Positions 16,349-25,847 of a DNA stretch of 50,723 nt are shown here, one piece after another. The stretch covers positions 1 through 50,723 of the forward strand of contig NZ_JAPKNM010000054.1 in assembly GCF_026460985.1 (NCBI RefSeq), read 5' to 3'. The DNA is from Sphingomonas sp. (lineage in GTDB: Bacteria > Pseudomonadota > Alphaproteobacteria > Sphingomonadales > Sphingomonadaceae). The notes beneath the pieces are model-generated. The model had not been told where the DNA came from. It made no database searches and worked only from the letters and a program-made list of their open reading frames with translations. Position numbers and translations under genes: made by a program. Positions within the stretch are counted from its first letter, which is position 1. Each line of letters begins with the position of its first letter.

Positions 16349-19000
16349 ATGTCGCGCTATTCCCGCCTGCTTCGGGCGACGCTGCCGTTCACCATGCTCG
16401 CACTGGGCCTCGCGCCCGCCGCTCGCGCGCAGACCGCCGATCCGCAAGCGCCCAGCGCCACCGACGCCCAGAGCGAGGGCGGCGAGGAAATCGTCGTCAC
16501 CGGCTCCTATGCGCAGAGCCTCGCGGCGGCGACCGAGACCAAGCGCCAGGCCGCCTACGGGGTCGACTCGATCAACTCGACCGACATCGGCAAATTCCCC
16601 ACCCAGAACGTCGCCGAGGCGCTCCAGCTCGTCACCGGCGTCGCGATCACGCGTCCGCGCGGCGAAGGCCTGTACGTCAGCGTGCGCGGACTCGGGCCGC
16701 AGTTCCAGAGCACCCTGCTCAACGGCCGCTCGGTCGCGATCAACGATCTGATCGAGAATGGCGGCGCTGCCGGCCGCCAGTTCCGCTTCGAGATGCTGCC
16801 CGCCGAATTCGTCTCGCAGATCGACGTGGTGAAGACCCCGACCGCCGACATGACCGAGGGCGCGCTGGGCGGCAATATCGACGTCAGGACCTTCCGCCCG
16901 CTCGACGTCGGCACCAAGACCACGCTCAACCTGCGCGGCACCTACACGACGATGACCGAGAAGGTGAAGCCGAACGCCACGCTGCTGCACAGCGCCACGA
17001 CTGGCGACGGCACCTTCGGCATCCTCGCCGGCGCGCAATATTGGGCCAAGTCGGTCCGCAATGATCGCTGGTACAATACCGGCTGGACGCTCGATCGGTT
17101 CAGCTCGGTGCTCGGCACCGGTTATTACACGCCCACCCGCACCCGCCCGACGATCGAGACCGAGGAGCGCAAGCGCGTCTCGGGGCTGATCTCGGCGCAG
17201 TGGCGCCCCTCGCCCGAGCTCGAGACCACGCTCGACGTGCTCGGAACGCGGCTCGACGTCGCCTATGACGAGTTCGGCCTCGACATCTATCCCGACGACA
17301 CCAGCGTCGCGGGGCATCGTCCGGTGCTGGTGCCTGGATCCTACACGCTCGACGGCAACACCGTCGTCGCCGCGACGATCAACGACGTGCGCTTCATGGC
17401 GTCGCGCGAATACAGCCTCAACCGCCACGATCTCGTCAGCGTGGGCCTCAAGCAGCTGTGGAAGCCCGAGGGCTGGAACGTCTCGGCCAATATCAACTGG
17501 TCCTACGCGCACAGCTTCCACCCCAGCTATGCCGAAGGCACGGTGCGCAGCCGGATGATGTTCTTCGCGCCGCTGACCTATGATTCGTCGGGCGGGTACA
17601 AGGTGATCCCGACCTTCACCACCCCGGTCGACCCGACCAACGCCTCGAACTACGTCCTCTATCCGTTCAACATCGCGCCCAAGAACAGCAAGGACTGGGA
17701 CTGGTACGCCCGGCTCGACGTCGGTCACGACATGGACGGTTTCCTCAGCAAGATCGCGGCCGGCGGCGAATATCACTGGCGCAAGCGTGACTATTGGCGC
17801 CGCGACTTCACGGTGAACCCGGGCCAGGTCCCGGTGACCAGCTTCGCGCCGGACGGCATCGAGCAACTCCCATACGACGACTTCCTGAGCGATGTGCCCG
17901 GCAATGCGCCGCGCAAATGGCTCGTGCCGATCACCAGCGCCTTCTACGACAGGCTGTTCACTCCCGCGGTGGCCAACGCCCCGCTCGCCCCGGGGGACAT
18001 GCGCGCCTCCTATGTCGTCACCGAGAAGACCGCGAGCGCCTATCTGCGCGCCGACTATGCCTTCCCGCTCGGCGGGATCGACGTGACCGGCAATATCGGC
18101 GTCCGCTACGTCCACACCGATCAGGTGGCGAGTGGCACGCTGACGATCGGCACCACGCCGACCCCGGCGAGCTTCCCCAAGACCTTCAACAACTGGCTGC
18201 CGAGCTTCAACCTGCGCGCCGAGCTGAGCCCAACCCTGGTCGCGCGCCTCGCCGCCAGCCGCGTGCTCACCCGCCCGAACGTCACCCAGAGCGCGCCGCA
18301 GATCAGCGTGTCGACCGACGCGCCGACGGGGAGCGGCGGCAATCCCGAGCTGGTGCCCTTCCTCGCCACACAGTTCGACGCCTCGCTCGAATGGTATTTC
18401 AACCGCAAGGGCTCGCTCACCGGCGCTCTGTTCTACAAGGCGATGGACAATTACATCACCGCGCAGAACATCAATGTCGAGATCCCGGGCCGCGGCACGA
18501 TCCTGCTGAGCACGCAGGTCAATGGCGGCGACGCCAAGGTCTATGGCGCCGAATTCGCCTACAACCAAGTGTTCACTTTCCTACCCAAGCCGCTGGATGG
18601 ACTTGGTTTCCAGGCGTCGTACACCCACACGTCGGTCCAGGCGAACTACACGGCGGGCGCGCGTACGATCAAGGATCAGCTGATCGGCCTGTCGAAGAAC
18701 AGCTTCAACCTGGTCGGCTTCTACGATTACGGTCCGGTCTCGGCGCGGCTTTCCTATGTCTGGCGCGACAAATATCTGGCGGGCACCGGCAGCACCACGC
18801 AGACGCCGGGCTATGTCGACGCGTTCGGCTCGCTGGACGGCAATCTCTCGTTCCGCGTGACCGACAAGACCATGCTGAGCCTCGAGGCGATCAACATCGC
18901 CGACGCGCGGCAGTACAGCTACAATGACGATCCGCTGCGCTACAACGAGATCCATTATTGGGGCCGGACGATCCTGTTCGGCATTCGGACGGAGTTCTGA
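16349..19000 (+). CDS. TonB-dependent receptor, Xanthomonas/Caulobacter type
   Basis: An 883-aa outer-membrane receptor. A signal peptide ends at AARAQTA, and the TonB box is EEIVVTGSYAQSL. The plug reads GVDSINSTDIGKFPTQNVAEAL, here cited in part: TDIGKFPTQNVAEALQL, VTGVAITRPRGEG, and FVSQIDVVKTPTADMTEGAL. These are typical of the large receptors found in Caulobacter, Xanthomonas and sphingomonads. The barrel ends in RTEF with a terminal Phe. Ribosome site GGGGAGAA precedes the ATG. The stop overlaps the start of the phospholipase gene at 19000, so the two are probably co-translated and may act on the same nutrient. Confidence 0.93.
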   Translation: MSRYSRLLRATLPFTMLALGLAPAARAQTADPQAPSATDAQSEGGEEIVVTGSYAQSLAAATETKRQAAYGVDSINSTDIGKFPTQNVAEALQLVTGVAITRPRGEGLYVSVRGLGPQFQSTLLNGRSVAINDLIENGGAAGRQFRFEMLPAEFVSQIDVVKTPTADMTEGALGGNIDVRTFRPLDVGTKTTLNLRGTYTTMTEKVKPNATLLHSATTGDGTFGILAGAQYWAKSVRNDRWYNTGWTLDRFSSVLGTGYYTPTRTRPTIETEERKRVSGLISAQWRPSPELETTLDVLGTRLDVAYDEFGLDIYPDDTSVAGHRPVLVPGSYTLDGNTVVAATINDVRFMASREYSLNRHDLVSVGLKQLWKPEGWNVSANINWSYAHSFHPSYAEGTVRSRMMFFAPLTYDSSGGYKVIPTFTTPVDPTNASNYVLYPFNIAPKNSKDWDWYARLDVGHDMDGFLSKIAAGGEYHWRKRDYWRRDFTVNPGQVPVTSFAPDGIEQLPYDDFLSDVPGNAPRKWLVPITSAFYDRLFTPAVANAPLAPGDMRASYVVTEKTASAYLRADYAFPLGGIDVTGNIGVRYVHTDQVASGTLTIGTTPTPASFPKTFNNWLPSFNLRAELSPTLVARLAASRVLTRPNVTQSAPQISVSTDAPTGSGGNPELVPFLATQFDASLEWYFNRKGSLTGALFYKAMDNYITAQNINVEIPGRGTILLSTQVNGGDAKVYGAEFAYNQVFTFLPKPLDGLGFQASYTHTSVQANYTAGARTIKDQLIGLSKNSFNLVGFYDYGPVSARLSYVWRDKYLAGTGSTTQTPGYVDAFGSLDGNLSFRVTDKTMLSLEAINIADARQYSYNDDPLRYNEIHYWGRTILFGIRTEF

Positions 19001-20091
19001 TGCTGAAGGGTCTCCTTGCTGTCGCTGCGCTGGCTTCGGCCGGCGCGGCGGCCACGCCGCAGGCGATGAACGACATCCAGGTCGTCGGCTCGCACAACAG
19101 CTTCAAGACGCGCATCCCCGCGGCGGTGATGGCGAAGATACGCGAAGCCGATCCCAAATCGGCCGACGGGCTCGATTACTACCATGTCCCGCTGTCGAAG
19201 CAGTTCGACGCGGGCGTGCGTCAGATCGAGCTCGACGTCTTCGTCGATCCCGAGGGCGGCCGCTACGCCGATCCCAAGGGTGAGGCCTTGGCGCGCGCGG
19301 CGGGTGAGCGCACCGGGTTCGATCGCGCGGCGATGCTGAAGCCCGGCTTCAAGGTCTTCCACATCCCCGATATCGACTATCTGAGCAGTTGCCCGACCCT
19401 GGTCGGCTGCCTCCGGGAGATCGACCGGTGGTCGCGGGCGCATCCCAATCATCTCCCGATCATGATCACCATCAACGCCGCCGATACGCCCTCGGGCCGG
19501 CCGGGGATCGCCAGCCCCCTGTCGCTCGCCGACAAGCCGTTGCTCGACGCGCTCGACGGCGAGATCCGCTCGGTACTGCCGGGCAAGCGCCTGATCACCC
19601 CGGACGAAGTGCGCGGCACTGCGCCGACGTTGCGCGAGGCGGTGCGCAGCCGCGGCTGGCCTTCGCTGGCGGCGGCCCGTGGCCGGATCTTCATCCTGCT
19701 CGACGTCCGCGCGGCGGTGTCCGACGTCTATCGCGCCGGGCATCCCTCGCTCGCGGGCCGGGCGATGTTCGGCTGGTATCCCGACGACCAGCCCGAGGCG
19801 GCGATCCAGATCGTGCAAGATCCGCTGGTCGACGGCGAGAAGATCCGCAGATGGGTGCGCGAGGGCGTGATCGTGCGGACCCGCACCGACGCCAATACAG
19901 TCGAGGCACGCGCCCATGACTATGCCAAGGCCCGCGCCGCCATGGCGAGCGGCGCGCAGGCGATCAGCACCGATTACTATCCAGGCGCGCCCGATCCGCT
20001 GCGCCTCGGCTTCACGGTGACGCTGCCGGAAGGGGCGATGGCAAGGCGCAGTCCGGCGCGGATCATGGCGGGGTGCCGGCTTCGTCCGTGA
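19000..20091 (+). CDS. Secreted Ca2+-dependent phosphoinositide phospholipase C-like protein
   Basis: A 363-aa protein with a signal peptide (MLKGLLAVAALASAGAAA). The mature part starts with MNDIQVVGSHNSFKTRIP; the His in GSHNSF is the expected first catalytic His. DAGVRQIELDVFVDPEGG resembles the metal-binding strand of PI-PLC TIM barrels, and a second His lies in FKVFHIPDID. The C-terminus has ISTDYY. These features fit the Ca2+-dependent PI-PLC C1 family, which cleaves phosphoinositides or related phosphodiesters. Its start overlaps the stop of the TonB receptor by one base. Likely job: release of phosphate- or inositol-containing products for uptake. The exact substrate is not established. 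Confidence 0.85.
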   Translation: MLKGLLAVAALASAGAAATPQAMNDIQVVGSHNSFKTRIPAAVMAKIREADPKSADGLDYYHVPLSKQFDAGVRQIELDVFVDPEGGRYADPKGEALARAAGERTGFDRAAMLKPGFKVFHIPDIDYLSSCPTLVGCLREIDRWSRAHPNHLPIMITINAADTPSGRPGIASPLSLADKPLLDALDGEIRSVLPGKRLITPDEVRGTAPTLREAVRSRGWPSLAAARGRIFILLDVRAAVSDVYRAGHPSLAGRAMFGWYPDDQPEAAIQIVQDPLVDGEKIRRWVREGVIVRTRTDANTVEARAHDYAKARAAMASGAQAISTDYYPGAPDPLRLGFTVTLPEGAMARRSPARIMAGCRLRP

Positions 20092-20102
20092 TCGCCTTCC
20101 AT

Positions 20103-20330
20103 CTAGTCGGCGATTGACGCCCGGGTCCGGTGCTCGGTGAAGGCGAAATGGTCGCGGATGCGGCGGTTGAAATAACCGCCCTTCGAGAAGGCCTCGCGCA
20201 TGCCCTTCGCCACGCGCAGCGGCACGTCGTGATAGGAATAGCGCTTGCCGCTGACGAAAATGATGTCGAGCCGGTGCTCGGCCGCGTCATAGTCCCATCT
20301 GCGGATCACGCTCGAAGGCATGGCGAGCAA
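20103..20330 (-). CDS. KTSC-domain small protein
   Basis: A 75-aa protein (72 aa if the second ATG at 20321 is used). It begins with the SSVIRRWDYDAAEHRLDIIF pattern of KTSC domains, then SGKRYSYHDVP, and has FSKGGYFNRRIRDHF in place of the family's Lys-Thr-Ser-Cys core. The fold is small and beta-rich; function is not known, though relatives occur in lysyl-tRNA synthetase contexts and in phage and bacterial stand-alone proteins. It converges on the phospholipase gene with 11 bp between stops and is divergent from the adenine deaminase gene. Confidence 0.8.
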   Translation of the reverse strand: MLAMPSSVIRRWDYDAAEHRLDIIFVSGKRYSYHDVPLRVAKGMREAFSKGGYFNRRIRDHFAFTEHRTRASIAD

Positions 20331-20392
20331 ACGCGTAGGTCCGCGCAGCGCTCCCGCTTGCGACTTTCCCTCTCCCCTGCGATGCTCCGGCG

Positions 20393-21409
20393 ATGACCGA
20401 TCTCGACGCCTTCATCGCCGGGCTGCCCAAGGCGGAGCTGCATCTCCATATCGAAGGTAGCCTCGAGCCCGAGCAGATGTTCGAATTCGCCCGGCGCAAC
20501 AATGTCGCGATCCCCTTCGCCTCGGTCGAGGCGGTGCGTGCCGCCTATGATTTCTCGAACCTGCAGGACTTCCTCGACATCTATTATGCCGGGGCCGACG
20601 TGCTGCGTACCGAGGAGGATTTCCGCGACCTCGCGCTCGCCTATTTCGACCGCGCGGCTGCCGACGGCGTCGTCCATGCCGAGATCTTCTTCGATCCGCA
20701 GACGCACACGCATCGCGGCATCCCCTTCGGCGTCGTCGCCAACGGCCTGCTCGCCGGCATGGCCGAGGCCGAGGCGCGCCACGGGCTCACTTCGAAGCTC
20801 ATCCTCTGCTTCCTGCGCCACCTCGACGAGGAGGACGCGTTCAAGACGCTCAGCCAGGCCCAGCCCTGGATCGACCGGATCGACGGCGTCGGGCTCGATT
20901 CGTCCGAAGTCGGCCATCCGCCGTCCAAGTTCGAGCGCGTCTTCACCGCGGCCGCGGCGATGGGCCTCAAGCGTGTCGCGCATGCCGGCGAAGAGGGACC
21001 GCCCGAATATGTCCAGGAAGCGCTCGACCTGCTCCATGTCGACCGGCTCGATCACGGCAATCGCAGCCTCGAGGATCCGGGGCTGGTCGCGCGTCTCGCG
21101 CGTTCGGGGATGACGCTCACCGTCTGCCCGCTCTCGAACGTCAAATTGTGCAACGTCGCGTCGATCGACATGCATCCGATCGACCGGATGCTGCGCCTGG
21201 GGCTGCGCGCGACGGTCAACTCGGACGATCCGGCATATTTCGGCGGCTATGTCGGGGACAATTACCGCGCCGTCGCGCGCGGACGGGCGCTCGATCGCGA
21301 CGACCTCGTCACGCTCGCACGCAACAGCTTCCTCGGCTCGTTCCTGCCCGACGACGCAGTCGCGGCGCATCTCGCCAGGCTCGATGCCTATGTGGAGGCG
21401 CATTCGTGA
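20393..21409 (+). CDS. Adenine deaminase (adenosine deaminase-like fold)
   Basis: A 338-aa Zn amidohydrolase. Metal and catalytic residues are visible: H17 and H19 in AELHLHIEGS, H197 and E200 in HAGEEGPP, H221 in LDHGNRS, and D278 in NSDDPAYFGGY. The HAGEEGPP and DDPAYFGGY forms are typical of the adenine deaminase branch (adenine to hypoxanthine plus ammonia) rather than true adenosine deaminase. The stop overlaps a GTG start of a phosphoribosyltransferase gene, which can convert hypoxanthine to IMP. Together they form a two-step adenine salvage unit. The substrate preference is inferred from motifs and context. Confidence 0.88.
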   Translation: MTDLDAFIAGLPKAELHLHIEGSLEPEQMFEFARRNNVAIPFASVEAVRAAYDFSNLQDFLDIYYAGADVLRTEEDFRDLALAYFDRAAADGVVHAEIFFDPQTHTHRGIPFGVVANGLLAGMAEAEARHGLTSKLILCFLRHLDEEDAFKTLSQAQPWIDRIDGVGLDSSEVGHPPSKFERVFTAAAAMGLKRVAHAGEEGPPEYVQEALDLLHVDRLDHGNRSLEDPGLVARLARSGMTLTVCPLSNVKLCNVASIDMHPIDRMLRLGLRATVNSDDPAYFGGYVGDNYRAVARGRALDRDDLVTLARNSFLGSFLPDDAVAAHLARLDAYVEAHS

Positions 21410-21927
21410 GCGAGATCGTCTTCACCCCCTATCCGCATGACGAGATGGTCGCGGGGATCCATGCGCTCGCCGCTGCGATGGAGGCCGAAGGATGGCGGCC
21501 CGCGTTGCTGGTGGGAGTAGGCCGCGGCGGCCTCGCCCCCGGCGTCTATCTGTCGCACCGGATGAACCTGCCATTGGTCTCGATCGACCATTCGACCCGG
21601 ATCGCGCCGTTCGGCGCCGAGCTGATCGCGGTGCTCGCCGCACGCACCCGTGCGGGCGAGCAGTTGCTGTTCGTCGAGGACATCAACGACAGCGGCCGCA
21701 CGATCGGCGAGATCCGCGGCGCGCTCGCCGCCGAGGGTGCGATCGACGCGAACATCCGCTTCGCGGTGCTCATCGACAACACGCTCTCGGCACAGCGCGT
21801 CGACTATCGTGCGCGGACGATCGATCGCAGCCTTAACAAGGACTGGTTCATCTTTCCCTGGGAAGCGATGGCGCCGCGCGAGAAGCTCGCCCAGGAGGCC
21901 ATGGAAGTGCCGGAGCGGATCGCCTGA
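21406..21927 (+). CDS. Purine phosphoribosyltransferase
   Basis: A 173-aa type I phosphoribosyltransferase. The PRPP-binding motif is LLFVEDINDSGRTI, and an earlier loop LLVGVGRGGLAPGVYL matches the pyrophosphate-binding loop. The C-terminal KDWFIFPWE carries the aromatic residue that stacks on the purine base. It resembles hypoxanthine/xanthine-guanine enzymes. GTG at 21406 is chosen as the start since it overlaps the adenine deaminase stop (GTGA). Coupling to that gene suggests hypoxanthine as substrate, giving IMP. Confidence 0.87.
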   Translation: MSEIVFTPYPHDEMVAGIHALAAAMEAEGWRPALLVGVGRGGLAPGVYLSHRMNLPLVSIDHSTRIAPFGAELIAVLAARTRAGEQLLFVEDINDSGRTIGEIRGALAAEGAIDANIRFAVLIDNTLSAQRVDYRARTIDRSLNKDWFIFPWEAMAPREKLAQEAMEVPERIA

Positions 21928-22059
21928 CCTTCCGTTCAGCCTCCATCAATCGCCGCAGTAGCACGATTCATCGCGTCCCCACGCGGGAGCCTTTCCCGGC
22001 TTGCGCGCGTTCGACTGGTGACCGGCATCTCCGCCCCTCGCCTAACTATCGGAGGAACC

Positions 22060-22647
22060 ATGCTTAAAAGCATAATCCGGCGTCCGCGTATCCTGACGCT
22101 GGCCGCAGCATTGGCGGGCAGCGCAACGCTCGCCGGCTGCATGACCGCAACGCCCTATCAGCCGGCCACCGCCTCGTCGCGGATGGGCTATTGGGACGAG
22201 CAGATCGAGAGCAATCGTTTCCGCGTCAGCTTCGCGGGCAACAGCCTCACCGCTCGCGAGACGGTCGAGCGCTATCTGCTCTTCCGGGCGGCCGAGCTGA
22301 CGGTGCAGAACGGCGCCGACCATTTCATCCTGGTCACCCGCGACACCGAGACCCGCACCGAAACCTTCCGCACGCCGGGCGCTTTCGGCCCGGGCCCCTG
22401 GGGCTATTGGAGCCCGTCATGGCGCTTCTACCGTCCGCGCTGGGGCTGGCGCAGCTACGATCCCTTCTGGGACGACCCCTTCTGGCGCGATCGCGACTGG
22501 GACTATCGTACCGTCCGCCAGTATGAGGCGACCGCGGAGATCGTCACCGGTCGCGGCCCCAAGCCGACCACCAACGTCCGCGCCTTCGACGCGCGCGAAG
22601 TGCTAAGCCGCCTCGGCCCGTCGATCCGGATGCCCGAGACGCGGTAA
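22060..22647 (+). CDS. CC0125/CC1285-type lipoprotein
   Basis: A 195-aa protein with a lipoprotein signal ending in LAGC (lipobox near residue 28). The ATG at 22060 follows a perfect GGAGGA ribosome site; an upstream ATG-like start at 22018 is less likely. The mature part has YQPATASSRMGYWDEQIESN (positions about 35-54) and FRVSFAGNSLTARETVERYL, which match a family common in Caulobacter and sphingomonads. A Trp/Tyr/Pro-rich stretch follows (GYWSPSWRFYRPRWGW). Function is unknown; it is expected in the outer or inner membrane facing the periplasm. An intrinsic terminator follows. Confidence 0.85.
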   Translation: MLKSIIRRPRILTLAAALAGSATLAGCMTATPYQPATASSRMGYWDEQIESNRFRVSFAGNSLTARETVERYLLFRAAELTVQNGADHFILVTRDTETRTETFRTPGAFGPGPWGYWSPSWRFYRPRWGWRSYDPFWDDPFWRDRDWDYRTVRQYEATAEIVTGRGPKPTTNVRAFDAREVLSRLGPSIRMPETR

Positions 22648-22654
22648 CCTGCTT

Positions 22655-22686
22655 CCCCTCCCTGCAGCACGCAGGGAGGGGTTTTT
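22655..22686 (+). terminator. Intrinsic terminator after the lipoprotein gene
   Basis: CCCCTCCCTGC (22655-22665) pairs with GCAGGGAGGGG (22671-22681) across a five-base loop, and a run of five T follows at 22682-22686. This is a textbook Rho-independent terminator for the plus strand. The same stem lies 10 bp beyond the secA stop on the minus strand but has no T-run in that direction. Confidence 0.9.
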
Positions 22687-22695
22687 CTTTGCCGC

Positions 22696-25440
22696 CTACG
22701 CCGTCAGCGCGCCGTGGCAGTGCTTGTACTTGCGGCCCGAGCCGCACGGACACGGCGCGTTGCGGCTGACCAGACCCTCCCACTGCGCCGGATCGGAGCC
22801 GAGATCCTCGCCCGAAGGCTGCGGAATCCCCATCTGCGGCAGCTGGTTGAACACCAGCCCCGCCGCGCCCGCGTCATAGTCGCCGCTATTGTCGCTGCCG
22901 GTCAGCGGATCGATGTGCGTGGTCAGGAAGTCGGGCAGTTCGGGCAGGTCCGGCGGCGGGGCCATGCGGAACTGCGCGAAGGCGAGCGTGCGCGTCACGT
23001 CCTCGCGGATGTTGTTCAACATCCGCTCGAACATCGCGAACGCCTCGTGCTTATACTCGTTGATCGGCGTCTTCTGTGCATAGGCGCGCAGGTGGACGAC
23101 CTGGCGCAGCGCATCGAGCAGCGCGAGATGCTCTTTCCAGTGATGGTCGAGATTCTGGAGCAGGATCGACTTCTCGATCTGCGTCCAGGTCTCGGGATCG
23201 AGCTCGTCCGACTTGGCGGTGACCAGCGCGTCGGCCATCTCGCGGATGCGCTCCTCCACCTGTTCGGGCTCGAGCCCGTCCTCGGCGGCGATCCATTCGT
23301 CGACCGGCGCCTCGACCGCGAGCGTCGCGGCGACCTTTTCCTTGAGGCCGGCGACGTTCCACTGCTCGGGATAGCTATTGGGCGGGCACGCCTCGCCGAC
23401 GATCGCGTTGACCGTCTCGAGCCGCATGTCGGCGACGACCTCGCCCACCGTCTCGGCGTCCATGATGTCGGCGCGCTGCTCGTAGATGACCTTGCGCTGA
23501 TCGTTCATCACGTCGTCGTACTCGACGACCTGCTTGCGGATGTCGTAGTTGCGCGCCTCGACCTTCTTCTGGGCGGTCTCGATCGCCTTCGACAGCCATT
23601 TCGAGCCGATCGCCTCGCCGTCCTCGATGTTCGAGCGCATCATGCGGGCGAACAGGGTGTTCGAGCCGAAGATGCGCAGCAGATCGTCGTCGAGGCTCAG
23701 GTAGAAGCGGCTGAGGCCGGGATCGCCCTGGCGGCCCGAGCGGCCGCGCAGCTGGTTGTCGATGCGGCGGCTCTCGTGGCGCTCGGTGCCGAGCACGAAC
23801 AGCCCGCCCGCCTCCTTCACGCGATCCTTCTCGGCCGCGATCTCGGCCTTGATCTGCTCGACCGCCGCGTCGCGCTCGGGGCCCTCGGGCATCTCGCCCA
23901 GTTCGTCATGGACTCGGAACTCGAGATTGCCGCCCAGCTGGATGTCGGTGCCGCGGCCCGCCATGTTGGTCGCGATCGTCACCGCGCCGAGCCGGCCCGC
24001 CTGCGCGACGATACCCGCTTCGAGCTCGTGGTGACGCGCATTGAGCACGGCATGCTCGACGCCTTCCTTCTTGAGGAATTCCGAGAGCATTTCCGACTTC
24101 TCGATCGAGACCGTGCCGACCAGCACCGGCTGGCCCTTGGCCGAATGCTCGCGGATCTTCTTGGCGATCGCGCCGAACTTCTCCTCGGTGGTCTTGTAGA
24201 ACTCGTCCTCCTCGTCGACGCGGCTCACGGGGAGGTTGGTCGGGATAGAGACGACGTTCATCTTGTAGATGTCGAAGAATTCCGGCGCCTCGGTCGCGGC
24301 GGTGCCGGTCATGCCCGAGAGCTTGGGGTACATGCGGAAATAGTTCTGGAAGGTGATCGAGGCGAGCGTCTGGTTCTCCGGCTCGATCTGGACGCCTTCC
24401 TTGGCCTCCACGGCCTGGTGCAGGCCCTCGGACCAGCGGCGCCCGTCCATCATGCGGCCGGTGAACTCGTCGATGATGACGACCTTCCCTTCCTTCACGA
24501 TGTAGTCGATGTCGCGCTTGAACATCACGTTCGCGCGCAGCGACTGGTTGAGGTGGTGCACCACCTGGGTGTTCTCGAAATCGTAGAGATTGGCGCCCTG
24601 GAGCAGCCCGGCGGCCTCGAGCATGCGCTCGACCCGCTCGGTGCCGTCCTCGGTGAGCACCACGGTGCGCTGCTTCTCGTCCTTCTCATAGTCGTCGGGC
24701 TTGAGCTGCTTCACGATGGCGTCGACGCCCATGTAGAGCTCGCTGCGGTCGTCGGTCGGGCCCGAGATGATCAGCGGGGTGCGCGCCTCGTCGATCAGGA
24801 TCGAATCGACCTCGTCGACGATCGCGAAGTTGAACGGCCGCTGCGTCATCGACGCACGGTCGTACTTCATGTTGTCGCGCAGATAATCGAAGCCGAACTC
24901 GTTGTTCGTGCCGTAGGTGATGTCCGCGCCATAGGCCTCGCGGCGCTGCTCGTCGGTCAGGTTCGGGATGATCACGCCAGTGGTGAGGCCGAGGAAGCTG
25001 TACACCTGCGCCATCCACTCGGCGTCGCGCTTGGCGAGATAGTCGTTGACCGTGACGACGTGCACGCCGTCGCCCGGCAGCGCGTTCAGATAGGTCGCGA
25101 GCGTCGCGACCAGCGTCTTGCCCTCGCCGGTGCGCATCTCGGCGATCTCGCCGCGATGGAGCACGATGCCGCCGATCATCTGGACATCATAGTGGCGCTG
25201 GCCGAGCGTGCGCTTGGCCGCCTCACGCACCGTGGCGAAGGCTTCGGGGAGGATCGAATCGAGCTTCTCGCCGCCCGCCAGCCGCTCGCGGAAGAGGACC
25301 GTCTGGTTCGCGAGCGTCGCGTCGTCCATCGCCGAGATGGTGGGTTCGAACGCGTTGATCTTCTGGACGATCGCTCCGAGCGACTTGACGTAGCGTTCGT
25401 TCGAGGAGCCGAAAAGGGACTTGGCCAGGCCGCCGAGCAT
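22696..25440 (-). CDS. secA: Preprotein translocase ATPase SecA
   Basis: A 914-aa cytoplasmic motor that drives proteins through SecYEG. The Walker A motif is MRTGEGKT at residues 102-109; the Walker B region is [16 protein letters not shown]. Other helicase motifs are TNMAGRGTD and [13 protein letters not shown]. The C-terminus carries the zinc-binding SecB-interaction tail [21 protein letters not shown] 25440 is preferred over 25485, because it gives the standard [11 protein letters not shown] start and has an AGGAAAT ribosome site. Length is normal for the family. It appears to be a single-gene unit. Confidence 0.97.
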   Translation of the reverse strand: MLGGLAKSLFGSSNERYVKSLGAIVQKINAFEPTISAMDDATLANQTVLFRERLAGGEKLDSILPEAFATVREAAKRTLGQRHYDVQMIGGIVLHRGEIAEMRTGEGKTLVATLATYLNALPGDGVHVVTVNDYLAKRDAEWMAQVYSFLGLTTGVIIPNLTDEQRREAYGADITYGTNNEFGFDYLRDNMKYDRASMTQRPFNFAIVDEVDSILIDEARTPLIISGPTDDRSELYMGVDAIVKQLKPDDYEKDEKQRTVVLTEDGTERVERMLEAAGLLQGANLYDFENTQVVHHLNQSLRANVMFKRDIDYIVKEGKVVIIDEFTGRMMDGRRWSEGLHQAVEAKEGVQIEPENQTLASITFQNYFRMYPKLSGMTGTAATEAPEFFDIYKMNVVSIPTNLPVSRVDEEDEFYKTTEEKFGAIAKKIREHSAKGQPVLVGTVSIEKSEMLSEFLKKEGVEHAVLNARHHELEAGIVAQAGRLGAVTIATNMAGRGTDIQLGGNLEFRVHDELGEMPEGPERDAAVEQIKAEIAAEKDRVKEAGGLFVLGTERHESRRIDNQLRGRSGRQGDPGLSRFYLSLDDDLLRIFGSNTLFARMMRSNIEDGEAIGSKWLSKAIETAQKKVEARNYDIRKQVVEYDDVMNDQRKVIYEQRADIMDAETVGEVVADMRLETVNAIVGEACPPNSYPEQWNVAGLKEKVAATLAVEAPVDEWIAAEDGLEPEQVEERIREMADALVTAKSDELDPETWTQIEKSILLQNLDHHWKEHLALLDALRQVVHLRAYAQKTPINEYKHEAFAMFERMLNNIREDVTRTLAFAQFRMAPPPDLPELPDFLTTHIDPLTGSDNSGDYDAGAAGLVFNQLPQMGIPQPSGEDLGSDPAQWEGLVSRNAPCPCGSGRKYKHCHGALTA

Positions 25441-25556
25441 GGGATTTCCTGTCGTAATCTGATGTTGGTCCGGCAGGCGCGGCATGACTGCCCGGCGCCT
25501 GCATCAAGCGAAAGACGAAGATCGGGCGGCACGCCTGGGCGCGCCGCGCGCAAGCC

Positions 25557-25847
25557 TCACTCGAGCCGACGCTCGAAGGGCAGATAGGTTGCGGGAAGCG
25601 GCGCGCTTTCGCCCTGCCGCCACGCGGTCCGCTCGAGACTGACGCCTCGCGGAGCCGTAGCCGCGGGGATCGACCGCCGCGACGGGCTGACCGCCGCCTG
25701 CGCCACCTGCGCCGCCTGGACCACCGCGACGCCCTGCACCTGGCGCACCGCGCGCTCGCCCGAACCGCTACCGGTCAGGCTCGCGAACAACGCAGTCAGG
25801 AGAAGCAGCAGTTCCAAATCGGCTCTCTCAGCAAGAGGCAGCGACAT
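25557..25847 (-). CDS. Small unknown protein with N-terminal membrane helix
   Basis: A 96-aa reading frame upstream of secA on the same strand. It has one hydrophobic segment (LELLLLLTALFASLTG), then an Ala/Val/Gln-rich part (VQGVAVVQAAQVAQAAVSP) and a basic C-terminal half with PLPATYLPFERRLE. The ATG at 25847 puts a charged stretch before the helix. A TTG at 25809, preceded by GAGAGAG, would start the protein right at the helix and may be the true start. No family name can be given. The hydrophobic start and the 'LTG' exit resemble small conserved sphingomonad proteins. Confidence 0.6.
   Translation of the reverse strand: MSLPLAERADLELLLLLTALFASLTGSGSGERAVRQVQGVAVVQAAQVAQAAVSPSRRSIPAATAPRGVSLERTAWRQGESAPLPATYLPFERRLE

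Noticed and set aside
22714..25587. Plus-strand frame of 957 aa opposite secA
   Set aside because: Shadow of secA; composition is biased and no family features are seen.
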